The notes below the pieces were generated by a model. The model ran no database searches, was not told the DNA's origin, and saw nothing but the letters and a program-made list of their open reading frames with translations. A stretch of 64,000 bases of DNA from Oceanisphaera profunda (GTDB lineage Bacteria; Pseudomonadota; Gammaproteobacteria; Enterobacterales; Aeromonadaceae): NCBI RefSeq assembly GCF_002157895.1, contig NZ_CP021377.1, positions 2,604,001 through 2,668,000 on the forward strand, written 5' to 3'. Both the position numbers and the translations under genes were made by a program. This document shows, piece by piece, positions 9,633 through 19,628 of this stretch (positions within the stretch are counted from its first letter, which is position 1; each line of letters opens with the position of its first letter).

Positions 9633-11798
9633 TCACAAGTTTTTCGCCGCCTCCATTTGTCCGCCTTGAATAGCGGTGAGCGCTATGGTGTACACGATAT
9701 CGTCCACCAGTGCGCCGCGCGATAAGTCATTGACCGGTTTGCGCATGCCTTGCAGCATGGGGCCAATAGACACTAGCTGTGCCGAGCGCTGTACTGCCTT
9801 GTAAGTGGTGTTGCCGGTATTTAAATCCGGAAAAATAAACACCGTCGCTTTACCGGCCACTGGCGAGTTGGGCGCCTTAGACTTAGCCACGTTTTCCATG
9901 ATGGCCGCATCGTATTGCAGCGGGCCATCGATAATTAAGTCTGGGCGTTTTTCTTTGGCCAGACGCGTGGCTTCGCGTACTTTTTCTACATCGGCACCAG
10001 TGCCGGAGTCACCGGTAGAATAAGAAATCATGGCCACGCGAGGTTCAATGCCAAAAGCCAAGGCGGAGTCGGCAGATTGAATGGCAATTTCTGCTAATTG
10101 CTCGGCGTTAGGATCTGGGTTAATGGCGCAGTCGCCGTATACCAAGACTTGATCCGGCAGCAGCATGAAAAACACCGAGGAAACCAATGATGAACCGGGT
10201 GCGGTTCTAATGATTTGCAGCGGCGGGCGTATGGTATTGGCGGTGGTGTTAATGGCACCGGATACCAAGCCGTCCACTTCATCGGCATCCAACATCATGG
10301 TGCCCAGTACCACGTTATCTTTTAATTGCTCACGGGCGACGATGTCGGTTAGGCCTTTGGACTTTCGTAACTCCACTAGGCGGGCGACATACTGCTCACG
10401 CACTAATTCAGGGTCTTGAATTTCAACCCTGTCATCTAAGACCACGCCTTGCTGTGAGGCAACCCGTAATATTTCTTCTCTATTACCGAGTAACACCGGG
10501 TGAGCAATGCCCCGCTCGGCACAGATTATTGCGGCCTTAATGGTGCGCGGCTCTTCGCCTTCGGGCAATACCACTCGTTTATTGGCATGGCGTGCCAGTT
10601 CAGTTAACTGATAACGGAAGGCCGGTGGGCTTAATAAACGACGGCGTACGGATTTAGCAGTTAATGACTCAATCCAGTTTTTATCGATATGGCCGGCCAC
10701 ATAATCTTGTACCAGCTCGATGCGTTCTAGATCATCCAACGGGATTTCCAGATTAAAATCTTGCAGGGTAACCGCAGTCTGCCAAGTGTTGGTATTGACC
10801 ATCATGATCGGCAGACCCGTTTTCATGGCCTGCTGACACAAGTCCATAATCTGCGGATCGGGGTTATTAGTGCCATTCAGCACCAAAGCACCAATTTTAA
10901 CGCCGTTCATCGCAGCCAAGCAGACGGCCGCAATCACATCGGCTCTGTCGCCTGGCGTCACCAGTAAGCTGCCGGGCCGGTATAATTGGGTTTGATTATG
11001 TAAAGCACTGGCGCAGAACACCACAGTGGTTAGACGTCGACTATGCAACTCGCCTTCGTTAAGAATAGTGGCATTTAAATGCCGTGATAAATCGAGCGCG
11101 CGGGGAGAAACCAGCTCGGTATTCCAGGGTGCGCAGCCTAAAATAGGCAGGGCTGACTTGCTTAATACCGATAATATTTCGTGATCCGCAGTGGGCAGGC
11201 TTTGATGGTCGGGATTAAATAGTTCGCTAAGATCGGGGCGTAGTTTGCCTTGTTCATCTAATGGCGCACCCACTTTATTGATGATGCAGCCAACAAGACG
11301 TTGGTTGCTCATGCCACCAAAGCTGGACGCTGCCAGTTCCATACGATCTTTGAGCTGCTGACTACTTTCGTTGGTCGGCTGAGCCACAAATACGATGTCG
11401 GCATCTAATGCTTTGGCGATATTGTAGTTGAGGTCGCTGGTAAAAGAGTGACTATCGGTGGGGACCAAGCCCTCAATGACCATGACTTCGACGCCGCTCT
11501 GTGTCACATGCTTTTCTACTTTTTCAACGATCTGTTCTAGAAAAATATCTAACTTGCCTTGTGAGATCATGCTTTCTGCATCACTGAGTACTAACGGCTC
11601 GGCTGGCTTAATATTTGAGCTGTGAGCAATCATTACCGTGGTGTGATCTTCTTGTTTATTGCGATGGCGTGGTTGGGCAACTGGCTTGAAAAAGCTAACG
11701 TCAATCCCTTTACGCTCCATTGCCCGTACTACGCCCAGACTGACCGACGTAATACCCACGCCTCCACTGATAGGGATTAGCATTATCATTCTTGCCAT
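9633..11798 (-). CDS. pta: Phosphate acetyltransferase
   Basis: Interconverts acetyl-CoA and acetyl phosphate in the Pta-AckA pathway. At 721 residues it is the long enterobacterial-type enzyme: an N-terminal BioD-like P-loop domain, a central DRTGG domain (about residues 220-330), and the C-terminal PTA/PTB catalytic domain from about 390 ([13 protein letters not shown], then the [12 protein letters not shown] and [17 protein letters not shown] segments). Its first bases overlap the end of ackA by 13 bases, so ackA-pta is one translationally coupled operon. Confidence 0.97.
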   Translation of the reverse strand: MARMIMLIPISGGVGITSVSLGVVRAMERKGIDVSFFKPVAQPRHRNKQEDHTTVMIAHSSNIKPAEPLVLSDAESMISQGKLDIFLEQIVEKVEKHVTQSGVEVMVIEGLVPTDSHSFTSDLNYNIAKALDADIVFVAQPTNESSQQLKDRMELAASSFGGMSNQRLVGCIINKVGAPLDEQGKLRPDLSELFNPDHQSLPTADHEILSVLSKSALPILGCAPWNTELVSPRALDLSRHLNATILNEGELHSRRLTTVVFCASALHNQTQLYRPGSLLVTPGDRADVIAAVCLAAMNGVKIGALVLNGTNNPDPQIMDLCQQAMKTGLPIMMVNTNTWQTAVTLQDFNLEIPLDDLERIELVQDYVAGHIDKNWIESLTAKSVRRRLLSPPAFRYQLTELARHANKRVVLPEGEEPRTIKAAIICAERGIAHPVLLGNREEILRVASQQGVVLDDRVEIQDPELVREQYVARLVELRKSKGLTDIVAREQLKDNVVLGTMMLDADEVDGLVSGAINTTANTIRPPLQIIRTAPGSSLVSSVFFMLLPDQVLVYGDCAINPDPNAEQLAEIAIQSADSALAFGIEPRVAMISYSTGDSGTGADVEKVREATRLAKEKRPDLIIDGPLQYDAAIMENVAKSKAPNSPVAGKATVFIFPDLNTGNTTYKAVQRSAQLVSIGPMLQGMRKPVNDLSRGALVDDIVYTIALTAIQGGQMEAAKNL

Positions 11799-13090
11799 GA
11801 TATTTCCTTATGCTCTGACAGCTTTACCATAGCGGCAGTATCAGCTGTTGTAGATGTTAATGGCTCAACATGAGGTTTTTTTTGCTCAGCTTTGGCGCTT
11901 GATAATGCCAGCGCATCTTGAGCAATAACCCATTCTTCATTGGTCGGGATCACCCAAGCCGGTACACTATCGGCGGTGGTAATACAGGTTTGCTTACCAA
12001 AACGAGCGGCTTTATTTGCTGCTACGTCCAGCTTCAACCCTAACAGGTTTAACTTTGACAAGGTTAACTCGCGTACTAATACCGAGTTTTCACCTATACC
12101 ACCGGTAAAGACAATGGCATCTAGGCGACCGTCTAACGCACAGCTATAGCTGGCAATATACTTAGCCAAGCGATAACAAAAAATATCCATGGCCCGCTTG
12201 GCTGCAGGCTCTACATCGTAATGTTCTTCAATATAACGACAGTCACTGGTTTTTTCGGTTAAACCTAGCAGTCCAGACTCTTTAGTGAGCATGGTATTAA
12301 TGCGCTCCACGCTATAGCCCAAGTTATCGTGTAAGTGAAAAATGATGGCTGGATCGATATCGCCGCAGCGGGTGCCCATTACTAAGCCTTCCAGCGGCGT
12401 CATGCCCATGGAGGTGTCTACTGATTCACCATTTTTAATGGCACACACCGAAGCCCCGTTGCCTAGGTGGCAGCTGATAATATTCAGTTGTGCTAGCGGT
12501 TTGTTGAGCAGCTTGGCCGCTTGTACGGCAACAAAATAATGGCTGGTGCCATGCATGCCATAGCGGCGAATATGATGGTCTTTATACAAATGATAAGGCA
12601 GGGCATACAGGTAAGCTGACTCGGGCATGGTCTGATGCAATGCGGTATCAAACACCGCCACTTGCGGTAAATCTGGGAAAGAACGCTGAGCTGAGGCGAT
12701 ACCAACTAAATGGGCTGGGTTATGCAGTGGCGCTAGGCGTGCGCAATCTCTAATGCCCTTGATTACATGGTTATCTATAATCACCGAATGTGTAAAATGC
12801 TCGCCACCGTGCACCACTCTGTGTCCGATGGCACAGATTTGCTTCATGAGCTCAGGGTAAGGTGAGAGCAGGGTATCAACAATAAAATCTAATGCCTGTT
12901 GGTGCGCACTACCGGCTATCAAAGGGGTGCTATTTTTCTCGCCGTTAAACACCCAGCTAATCCGCGTGTTGGGCAGATAGAAGCACTCTGCTAAGCCAGA
13001 CAGTTTCTCGTCCCCAGTTTCGGCATTAAGAATGGCAAATTTAAGCGACGAGCTGCCGCAGTTAAGTACCAGAACCAGCTTGCTAGTCAT
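11786..13090 (-). CDS. ackA: Acetate kinase
   Basis: Forms acetate and ATP from acetyl phosphate. Motifs are [13 protein letters not shown] (phosphate 1), the [10 protein letters not shown] and YGMHGTSH segments, HLGNGAS, and FTGGIGENS. The start ATG at 13090 follows AAGGT; a TTG one codon earlier is less likely. The usual family C-terminus ([11 protein letters not shown]) is followed by about 37 extra residues, polar and Lys/Thr-rich, that run into the start of pta, giving 434 residues against 400 in E. coli. It is divergent from yfbV, as in E. coli. Confidence 0.97.
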   Translation of the reverse strand: MTSKLVLVLNCGSSSLKFAILNAETGDEKLSGLAECFYLPNTRISWVFNGEKNSTPLIAGSAHQQALDFIVDTLLSPYPELMKQICAIGHRVVHGGEHFTHSVIIDNHVIKGIRDCARLAPLHNPAHLVGIASAQRSFPDLPQVAVFDTALHQTMPESAYLYALPYHLYKDHHIRRYGMHGTSHYFVAVQAAKLLNKPLAQLNIISCHLGNGASVCAIKNGESVDTSMGMTPLEGLVMGTRCGDIDPAIIFHLHDNLGYSVERINTMLTKESGLLGLTEKTSDCRYIEEHYDVEPAAKRAMDIFCYRLAKYIASYSCALDGRLDAIVFTGGIGENSVLVRELTLSKLNLLGLKLDVAANKAARFGKQTCITTADSVPAWVIPTNEEWVIAQDALALSSAKAEQKKPHVEPLTSTTADTAAMVKLSEHKEISWQE

Positions 13091-13392
13091 CAATAAACCT
13101 TTTGTCAGAAAATCATCTTGCTCAAGTCTGAAACCGAGTCGCCATTAATGATGCCGTGTCAGGGCTCGTTGCCGATTGGCTGCGAGGTTTTAGGCTAACG
13201 CAATCAAGAGTGACTGACGCTCACCACAGCTTTAAGTGCTGTACTGAGCCGGCGGCTGAAACGGTCAAATTATAAATACAGGGGATAATACCCACTTAGT
13301 GGCGTAAAATAACAGAACGCGAGGGTGGTTCTATGATGTGGGTCTAGTAAAGTGCTTAACCTTGCCCTTAATTATTCTGCTCTGGAGGCATA
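13091..13392. other. Divergent ackA-yfbV promoter region
   Basis: 302 non-coding bases carrying the promoters of ackA-pta (minus) and yfbV (plus). No terminator, repeat or well-formed operator could be identified. Confidence 0.4.
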
Positions 13393-13833
13393 ATGACAAC
13401 ATTAACGCATACCTTACACAGAGGCAGCGCTTATTTGGCGGTGTGGCCCAAAGAGCGCCAACTGGCGGCCTTGTTTCCTGAGTACCGCATCACCACGGCC
13501 ACGCGCTTGGCGTTGCGTACCATTCCCGCACTTATGGTATTGAGCCTGCTGGTGCAGTTTCAATTAGGCGACCCGCGTTATTGGCCGGGCGTGGTGACCT
13601 CAGTGCTATTTTTGGCCAGCCTGCCGTTGCAGGGGCTGTTTTGGTTAGGGAAGCGCGCAGACACACTCTTGCCGCCCAATTTGGTGACTTGGTATCAACA
13701 AATTTATCAGAAGATGGCTGAAGCCGGGGTGTCGGTCACCCAGCCGGTGGCGCGTCCGCGTTATTTTGAGCTGGGAGAAACCCTCAATTTAGCCTTTAAA
13801 CAATTGGATAAATCTTTTATTCGCGATCTGTAA
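13393..13833 (+). CDS. yfbV: YfbV, DUF412/UPF0208 membrane protein
   Basis: 146 residues, close to E. coli YfbV (151). Two hydrophobic helices (about residues 42-60 and 68-88) are flanked by the conserved GSAYLAVWPKERQLAALFPEYR-like N-terminal block and a C-terminal RYFELGETLNLAFKQLD block. The E. coli protein is linked to restricting the Ter macrodomain in the chromosome, which is family knowledge and not visible here. The start has a strong GGAGGC site. Divergence from ackA is the conserved gene order. Confidence 0.93.
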   Translation: MTTLTHTLHRGSAYLAVWPKERQLAALFPEYRITTATRLALRTIPALMVLSLLVQFQLGDPRYWPGVVTSVLFLASLPLQGLFWLGKRADTLLPPNLVTWYQQIYQKMAEAGVSVTQPVARPRYFELGETLNLAFKQLDKSFIRDL

Positions 13834-13946
13834 CCAAGCTTGCGCAGGTGCGGGTTGCAAAGGCCATTCTTTTTGGCGAGGGTGAGGCTTGTCTTTGACT
13901 CTTTTATCTTTGCAATCTTATTGTCTTTGCAACCAGGTGCCCGCGT

Positions 13947-14702
13947 ATGAATTTCTTATCCCAAACTATCGCTAACAAGCCTGATCCCAACTGGTCACAG
14001 GTACAAGTCATCCCCATTATTGAAAGCCAAGACCCGTTAGTGCCCTTGGGGTTAGTCAATTCTCCGTTGCGATCTTATCCGGCTTACTTTCATCAAGGGG
14101 TGCCCGGGGCGTTAAACGAGTGCTATGTGCGCCGTAGTGTGTTGTTTCGTTTATATAAAGCCGCCCGTTTATTGCCTACCGGCATCGAGCTGGTGGTATT
14201 AGATGGCTGGCGCCCATTACCGGTGCAGCAATATTTGTATGACACCCTGCATACCGTGATGACCACTCATGACACCCAGCAAAATGAGACCGAACTGCTC
14301 GCCCACCTGCGCCAATTTGTGTCCCCACCCAGTGATAATCCCGCCGCTCCCAGCCCACACTTAACCGGTGGCTCGGTCGATGTAGCCTTATGCGATGTAG
14401 AAGGCTTACTACTCGATATGGGCACCGAATTTGATGATATTAGCTTCTGGTCGGCCAGTGCCGCCTTTGAAACCATTACCAAGCCCAACGCCCGTGAATC
14501 AGAAGTCATTGAAAACCGACGTTTATTGCACAGCGTCATGCTGCAAGCGGGCTTTAGCAATCTGCCCAGTGAGTGGTGGCATTTTGATTATGGCAATCAA
14601 GCCTGGGCTTGGGCTACACAACAATCCCAAGCTCAGTTTGGCGTGGCAGAGCGGCTAACCTTAGCCCAGCGCTGGTTGAAGTCGGTGACGAGTGAAGTAT
14701 AA
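13947..14702 (+). CDS. D-alanyl-D-alanine dipeptidase-like M15 peptidase
   Basis: Zinc dipeptidase of the VanX/DdpX (M15D) group, 251 residues, without an obvious signal peptide. The DGWRPLPVQQYLYD block holds the substrate-positioning Arg, HLTGGSVDVALCD has the zinc-binding His and Asp, and SEWWHFDYG has the general base Glu and third zinc His. It is predicted to cleave D-Ala-D-Ala or similar dipeptides for peptidoglycan turnover or scavenging. No ddp or van genes are nearby, so a resistance role is not suggested. Start 13947 follows AGGTG. Confidence 0.85.
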   Translation: MNFLSQTIANKPDPNWSQVQVIPIIESQDPLVPLGLVNSPLRSYPAYFHQGVPGALNECYVRRSVLFRLYKAARLLPTGIELVVLDGWRPLPVQQYLYDTLHTVMTTHDTQQNETELLAHLRQFVSPPSDNPAAPSPHLTGGSVDVALCDVEGLLLDMGTEFDDISFWSASAAFETITKPNARESEVIENRRLLHSVMLQAGFSNLPSEWWHFDYGNQAWAWATQQSQAQFGVAERLTLAQRWLKSVTSEV

Positions 14703-14743
14703 AGCGTGAGGGTTAAGGCGCGATGAAACTGCAGGCGGTGTTT

Positions 14744-15115
14744 TTATCTGACTGAAAACTGCAGCGTGCTGCCTTTGCCTTGGGTGACAGAGCGAGAGCG
14801 ACTGCCATTTTTTTCTACGGTCAGTGTTAATTGCCCCGCATTTAACAGCGTGACTGTGCCGCTAATGGCGTCGCCGTGATAGCTAAGTTTGGCGGGCACT
14901 TGGCCCTGTGCTTGATGATACTCCTGAATTTTTCCCGCATTTTCTACCCGCCAATAAGCCGAATAAGCGGTACCGGCCGTGCCGCCGATTTCAATATTGA
15001 TGGGGCTCATCGCTTGTACCTTTGCTGATTGAGTTATCAAGGGTGCGATTAGCAGCACTAAGCTACATACGCCTGCTGCTCTCCAATATCTGCGCCTGAT
15101 TGCTTGCCCTTGCAT
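14744..15115 (-). CDS. Small exported protein of unknown function
   Basis: 123 residues from ATG 15115, which has an AGGAG site; the longer frame upstream has no such support. An Arg-rich n-region (QAIRRRYWR) and a hydrophobic stretch form a signal peptide ending near AKVQA. The mature part (about 85 residues) is Gly/Ser/Thr-rich and probably beta-stranded (GTAGTAYSAYWRVEN, LTLTVEKNGSRS). I do not recognise the family. It lies between the convergent dipeptidase gene and the divergent BCCT gene. Confidence 0.6.
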   Translation of the reverse strand: MQGQAIRRRYWRAAGVCSLVLLIAPLITQSAKVQAMSPINIEIGGTAGTAYSAYWRVENAGKIQEYHQAQGQVPAKLSYHGDAISGTVTLLNAGQLTLTVEKNGSRSRSVTQGKGSTLQFSVR

Positions 15116-15378
15116 ACTTGCTCCTGTTGAAAGTAACCCCTGTTGAAAATAACTTCTGTTGAAAATAACAATAAAACATCTTTTCAGTATAGGGCCGCAG
15201 ACGCAATTAATAGACGAATTTTTAATCATTACTCTTCCAAATACAGCTTCGGATTTTGAAGGCTCTAGCATTTTTTCATTTGAATCCTTTTTCAGCACAA
15301 AGCCCTTTAATTTTACGTTAGACTTGTGCAGAGCATGCTGGTTGTAACAGCACTACATTTATCTACAGGAGTTTTATT

Positions 15379-17478
15379 ATGGCTTCAGAAAAAATGAATC
15401 CAGAGAAAGCGTCTCCTTCTTCGACCATATTGATACCGGTGTTTATTCCTGCCGTGGTGGTGATCCTGTTAATGGTTGTCGGCACCATGAGTAACCCTGA
15501 ACTGGCAGGAGAGGTATTTGCCGATATTTTGGCTTATTTCACCAAGACCTTCGGCTGGTTTTATATGCTGTCGGTAGCCATCTTCTTGGTGTTTATTGTC
15601 TCGGTCGCCTTTAGTAAATGGGGCAACATTAAACTTGGGCCGGATCATGCGGAGCCGGAATACAGCTTCGTGGCTTGGTTTGCCATGTTGTTTTCTGCCG
15701 GTTACGGCATCGCCTTGTTGTTCTTTGGTGTGGCTGAGCCAGTGTTGCATTACGCTTCACCCCCCGCAGGCCCGGCGTTAACCGTGGATGCAGCCAAACA
15801 AGCCATGCAAATCGCCTTTTTCCACTGGGGCTTTCATATTTGGGCTATTTACGGCTTGGTGGGCTTGTCGTTAGCCTATTTTGCCTTTCGCCACGGTTTG
15901 CCATTGTCGATGCGCTCCACCTTATACCCGCTGATTGGCGATAAAATTTACGGCCCTATGGGACATACAGTGGATGTGTTTGCCATCTTGGGTACCTTGT
16001 TTGGTATTGCCACCACGCTGGGCTTATCGGTGGCGCAAATTAACGCCGGCCTTAATTATCTGTGGCCGAATATTCCGGTAAATACCACGGTACAAATCAT
16101 TGCTATTGTGGCGATCACTGCCTTGGCTACCTTATCGGTAGTGGCAGGCATGGACAAAGGCGTAAAGCGCTTGTCGATGTTAAATATGGTGCTGGCTATC
16201 TCTTTAATGGTGTTCGTGTTTGCTGTTGGCCCTACGGTGTTTATTCTCAATACCTTTATGCAAAACACCGGTAGCTACTTAAGCAACATAGTGGAGCGCA
16301 CCTTTAACCTGCAGGCCTATACCTCCAGCGATTGGATTGGTAACTGGACACTGTTTATTTTTGGTTGGACCATTGCTTGGGCACCCTTTGTCGGCTTGTT
16401 TATCGCCAAGATCAGCCGCGGCCGTACTATTCGTCAATTTGTGGTTGGCGTTATGGTGGTCCCCACCGTCTTTACCTTCTTGTGGTTCTCGGTGTTTGGC
16501 GATACTGCCTTACACATGATTATGGTGGACGGTTACACGTCTTTAATTGACGAAGTACAGGCTGACCAAGCCATTGCCTTGTTCAAGTTGTTTGAACAAC
16601 TTCCTTTTACCTCCATTGTGTCCTTTATTACGGTGATTTTGATCATCACCTTTTTTGTTACTTCTTCTGACTCTGGCTCGTTAGTGATTGACTCACTGGC
16701 TTCGGGTGGCGTGGCACAAACGCCGGTATGGCAGCGCGTCTTCTGGGCGTCAACCGAAGGACTAGTGGCAGCGGCCTTGTTATTGGCAGGCGGACTGAGC
16801 GCATTGCAAACCGCGACCATAGTGAGTGCTTTGCCTTTTGCCATTATTATGCTGATTGCCATGGTCGGCATGTGGCGTGCTTTGGTTATTGAAGGGCACC
16901 ATGAGGTGAGCTTGCAGCAGCATATGCAATCGGCCAAAGGTGGCCCAAAAGCGGGACCGGGCTTTTGGAAAAAGCGCTTGGCTAATCTGGTGGATTTTCC
17001 GGCTCGCGATGCGGTAGAGCAATTTATTCGCACTACCGGCTTTCAAGCTATGCATAAGGTTGAACAAGAACTAGAGCAACAAGGGTGGGAAGCGGAAGTG
17101 CTGTTTGATGAGTCAAATTGTCGTGCGCAATTTCAGGTGTTTCAAGAGGCTAAACTCGAGTTTATCTATGAGATTCGTCTACGTGGCTATGCCATGCCGG
17201 ACTTCGCTTTCCCTGAGTCGGATCGAGATGTAGACGGCGACGATCATTACTATCGCGCCGAAGTGTTCTTGCGCCGTGGTGGCCAAGCATACGATGTGTA
17301 CGGCTACGATCAGCAAGATATCATCAGCGATATTTTGGATCAGTTTGAGAAATATCTGCACATTTTGCATATCTCGCCCGGTATCTTGCCGTGGAAGATG
17401 GAAGAGCATGATGACGACTTAAATAACGACAGTGATGAGCAGCCCGCAGGCACTGAACTGAATGATAAACCAGTATAA
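15379..17478 (+). CDS. BCCT-family choline/betaine transporter (BetT-like)
   Basis: Twelve-helix secondary transporter of quaternary ammonium osmolytes, 699 residues. The diagnostic stretch GYGIALLFFGVAEP (helix 3 glycine motif region) and the FFHWGFHIWAIY and WTIAWAPFVGLFIAKISRGRT (helix 8 Trp box) blocks are present. A C-terminal cytoplasmic extension of about 180 residues (from about 520) with an acidic tail resembles that of BetT-type choline carriers. Substrate (choline versus betaine) cannot be fixed from sequence. The start has an AGGAG site. An insertion sequence now separates the gene from its terminator. Confidence 0.9.
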   Translation: MASEKMNPEKASPSSTILIPVFIPAVVVILLMVVGTMSNPELAGEVFADILAYFTKTFGWFYMLSVAIFLVFIVSVAFSKWGNIKLGPDHAEPEYSFVAWFAMLFSAGYGIALLFFGVAEPVLHYASPPAGPALTVDAAKQAMQIAFFHWGFHIWAIYGLVGLSLAYFAFRHGLPLSMRSTLYPLIGDKIYGPMGHTVDVFAILGTLFGIATTLGLSVAQINAGLNYLWPNIPVNTTVQIIAIVAITALATLSVVAGMDKGVKRLSMLNMVLAISLMVFVFAVGPTVFILNTFMQNTGSYLSNIVERTFNLQAYTSSDWIGNWTLFIFGWTIAWAPFVGLFIAKISRGRTIRQFVVGVMVVPTVFTFLWFSVFGDTALHMIMVDGYTSLIDEVQADQAIALFKLFEQLPFTSIVSFITVILIITFFVTSSDSGSLVIDSLASGGVAQTPVWQRVFWASTEGLVAAALLLAGGLSALQTATIVSALPFAIIMLIAMVGMWRALVIEGHHEVSLQQHMQSAKGGPKAGPGFWKKRLANLVDFPARDAVEQFIRTTGFQAMHKVEQELEQQGWEAEVLFDESNCRAQFQVFQEAKLEFIYEIRLRGYAMPDFAFPESDRDVDGDDHYYRAEVFLRRGGQAYDVYGYDQQDIISDILDQFEKYLHILHISPGILPWKMEEHDDDLNNDSDEQPAGTELNDKPV

Positions 17479-17516
17479 CGGTAGTCTATAGACGGGCTCA
17501 TTAGCGTTAATCGCTA

Positions 17517-18362
17517 GGGCGCGTTCTCATTTGACGCTTCGGCTGCATTAGCTACCTTTATAGTATTTGAAGTAACTACTTGTGAGGTAACGACTTATGA
17601 GGCATTACTTGCTACGAGATGATCAATGGGAGTGCATCGAAGAACTGCTCCCGGGTAAAGCTAGCGATAGAGGCGTGACAGCACTCGATAATCGCAAATT
17701 TGTTGAAGCGGTACTTTGGATTGCTCGAACTGGCGCACCTTGGCGGGATTTACCTGATTTTTATGGGCATTGGCACCGCGTTTACGTCCGATATAGTCGT
17801 TGGTCTCACAAAGGCGTCTGGCTCACGATAATGGAGGAGTTATCCAAAGAAGCTGATTTTGAGCAACTCATGATCGACGGTAGTATCGTTCGTGTCCATC
17901 AACATGGGGCGGCTAAAAAAAAGAGCAAGATGCAGAAGCCATGGGGAAGTCTAGAGGTGGACTAACGACTAAAATCCATGCTGCCGTTGACGCTTTAGGC
18001 AACCCCGTGCGCTTACTGTTAACCCTAGGGCAGGCCTCAGAATATGATCAAGCAGAGGCATTGTTGGATGGTTTTACGCCTAGCCAGGTCTTGGCTGACA
18101 AGGGTTATGATTCAGATGCGTTTGTTGAAAGTATTCAAAGTGTTGGAGCAGAAGCGGTTATACCCTCAAGAAAAAATCGATTGGAGCCAAGGCCGTTGGA
18201 TCGTCATGTTTATAAAGATCGCAACTTGGTTGAGCGTTTCTTCCAAAAGTTGAAGCAATTTCGTCGTATAGCAACTAGGTACGAACGACTGGCAAAAAAT
18301 TACCAGTCAATGTTGAGCCTCGTGTCAGCCGTTATCTGGCTGGCATAATTGAGAACGCACCC
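17517..18362 (+). mobile_element. IS5-family (IS427-type) insertion sequence, copy 1
   Basis: An 846-base element. The 13-base terminal inverted repeats are GGGCGCGTTCTCA on the left and the complement of GGGTGCGTTCTCA on the right, differing at one position. It is flanked by a TA duplication in a CTAG context (17515-17516 and 18363-18364). It carries two overlapping transposase frames joined by an A8 run, typical of the IS427 group. It is inserted between betT and its terminator. A copy lies at 22619-23464 and no base difference between them was noticed. Confidence 0.93.
17597..18348 (+). CDS. IS427-type DDE transposase (two frames, -1 frameshift)
   Basis: Frame A (17597-17965) encodes the DUF4096-like N-terminal region plus the first catalytic Asp in MIDGSIVRVHQH. 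Frame B (ending 18348) encodes the rest, with SRGGLTTKIHAAVD, second Asp in LADKGYDSD and catalytic Glu in NLVERFFQKLK. Slipping back one base on the eight A at 17915-17922 joins them as ...AAKKKEQDAEAMGKSRGG..., matching the continuous family sequence. The frameshift is therefore probably programmed and not a decay mutation. Confidence 0.88.
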
Positions 18363-18376
18363 TAGTGAGTAGCAAT

Positions 18377-18408
18377 GAAAATGGCGTGGATAACCACGCC
18401 ATTTTTTT
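18377..18408 (+). terminator. Terminator, probably originally of the BCCT gene
   Basis: Perfect stem AAATGGCGTGG / CCACGCCATTT with loop ATAA and a run of seven T on the plus strand. It lies just past the insertion sequence, so it most likely ended the transporter transcript before the insertion. Confidence 0.8.
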
Positions 18409-18455
18409 GCTTTTTATTCAGCACTGATACCCATTTAAGGCAGAGGATTAAACGC

Positions 18456-19256
18456 TTACTGAGCGTTCACTTTTTTGGTTGCTGTGGTGGTTTCAATATT
18501 CAGGCCGGCTTTGTTTTTTAGCTGTACCTTGGTTTTTACCTCAGTTTTAACATCAGTGTCTACGTCAGTTTTCACCTTCGCTTTTACTGCAGCTTTATTG
18601 CTGGCTTCCAGTGTGGTCTGGTTTTGCAGCGCCTTAATTTTCGCTTGCACTGCCTGTAAATCGGCTTGGTCTTGCAAGGCTTTTAACTGGGCTTGAGCCG
18701 CTTTTAGCTGTTGTTCTGTTTCCGTAAGCTCAACTGCAGTGGCGCTCTGGCCGCTAAAGGCAGCTTTAATGGCGCCATTTTTAGTCGGTGCCACCAAGGG
18801 TTGTAAGGTTTTAGGCCATACTACAGGCACAGTGCTATTAGGCTCGTTAAATAGCTTGGTTTCTTTACCGTCATTGACGATAGCCGACATTTTATTGGTT
18901 TGCGCGTTCCACACTAAACCGGCCGCTTGTGCTTCGCCATCTTCGGTGGGAGAGGCCAGATAAAACAGCGTGCCTTCTTGCTTTAGCGCCGGCGCGGTAC
19001 GCAGCAGCGCCAGCGTCTCCTCGTAATCTTCACCTAACAGGGCCGTCATACGGTTTTTGATCATCGGCTTTTCAAATAGCTGAGAACTGCTGGGGTCTAA
19101 GCCGACAAAAGGTTTGATAAAGGCCCACATCAGCTGGCTAGGACCCATCGCTAACATAGGCGCGAAACAACCGCTGAGCATAGTGCACAGTGCCAGCACC
19201 AGAAGGCTGTGGGGCTTTTTCACGGCTGAAGTGCCAAATAAGTGTAATAAACGCAT
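18456..19256 (-). CDS. Predicted lipoprotein with coiled-coil and KVKTDV-rich tail
   Basis: About 266 residues from ATG 19256; ATG 19268 or 19337 are also possible because ribosome sites are weak. A signal peptide ends in the lipobox LSGC, predicting a lipid-anchored envelope protein. A globular part (LLGEDYEETLALLRTAPALKQEG, LFYLASPTED, AGLVWNAQTNKMSAI) is followed by an Ala/Gln/Leu coiled coil (about residues 165-210) and a charged Val/Lys/Asp/Thr repeat tail. I do not recognise the family. It is convergent with the insertion sequence region. Confidence 0.6.
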   Translation of the reverse strand: MRLLHLFGTSAVKKPHSLLVLALCTMLSGCFAPMLAMGPSQLMWAFIKPFVGLDPSSSQLFEKPMIKNRMTALLGEDYEETLALLRTAPALKQEGTLFYLASPTEDGEAQAAGLVWNAQTNKMSAIVNDGKETKLFNEPNSTVPVVWPKTLQPLVAPTKNGAIKAAFSGQSATAVELTETEQQLKAAQAQLKALQDQADLQAVQAKIKALQNQTTLEASNKAAVKAKVKTDVDTDVKTEVKTKVQLKNKAGLNIETTTATKKVNAQ

Positions 19257-19628
19257 TTTGTATCCCATATTTTGTGTCTCATGAGACGGGTCTGATAACG
19301 CAGGCACGCACAGCGGCTTTATGAATAAGTGCTTCATTACCGGCGTAAACAGCGTTATCTAAAAGGTGCAGCACATTAGCACAATTGGCTGAAAAAGCAG
19401 CCAGACTTGCATGAGACTTTTTTACGCTGGCAGGCGGATTCATTCACCGTAATGGGCGCCTGCCGCTAGGCTTAACTACTTGGCCTAAGAGTAAAATTTA
19501 GGGGCATAGGCGTGTTTGCGGCCACCGTTTTTGCCCGCCCATAAAGCCGATGCTGAGTTAAGGATCACATGATATTGACGACACTTTCTGGCATTCTTAA
19601 GGCCATCAGCTTCAGGAGAGAACAATTT
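19257..19628. other. Intergenic region between lipoprotein and binding-protein genes
   Basis: Contains the 12-base perfect palindrome GTCTCATGAGAC at 19276-19287, close to the lipoprotein start and so a possible operator. No other supported feature was seen before the AGGAGAG site of the plus-strand gene. Confidence 0.35.

Noticed and set aside
17597-18348. Transposase as a decayed pseudogene because of its two frames
   Set aside because: Both copies keep the same A8 slip site and a -1 shift rebuilds the family sequence, so a programmed frameshift is more likely.
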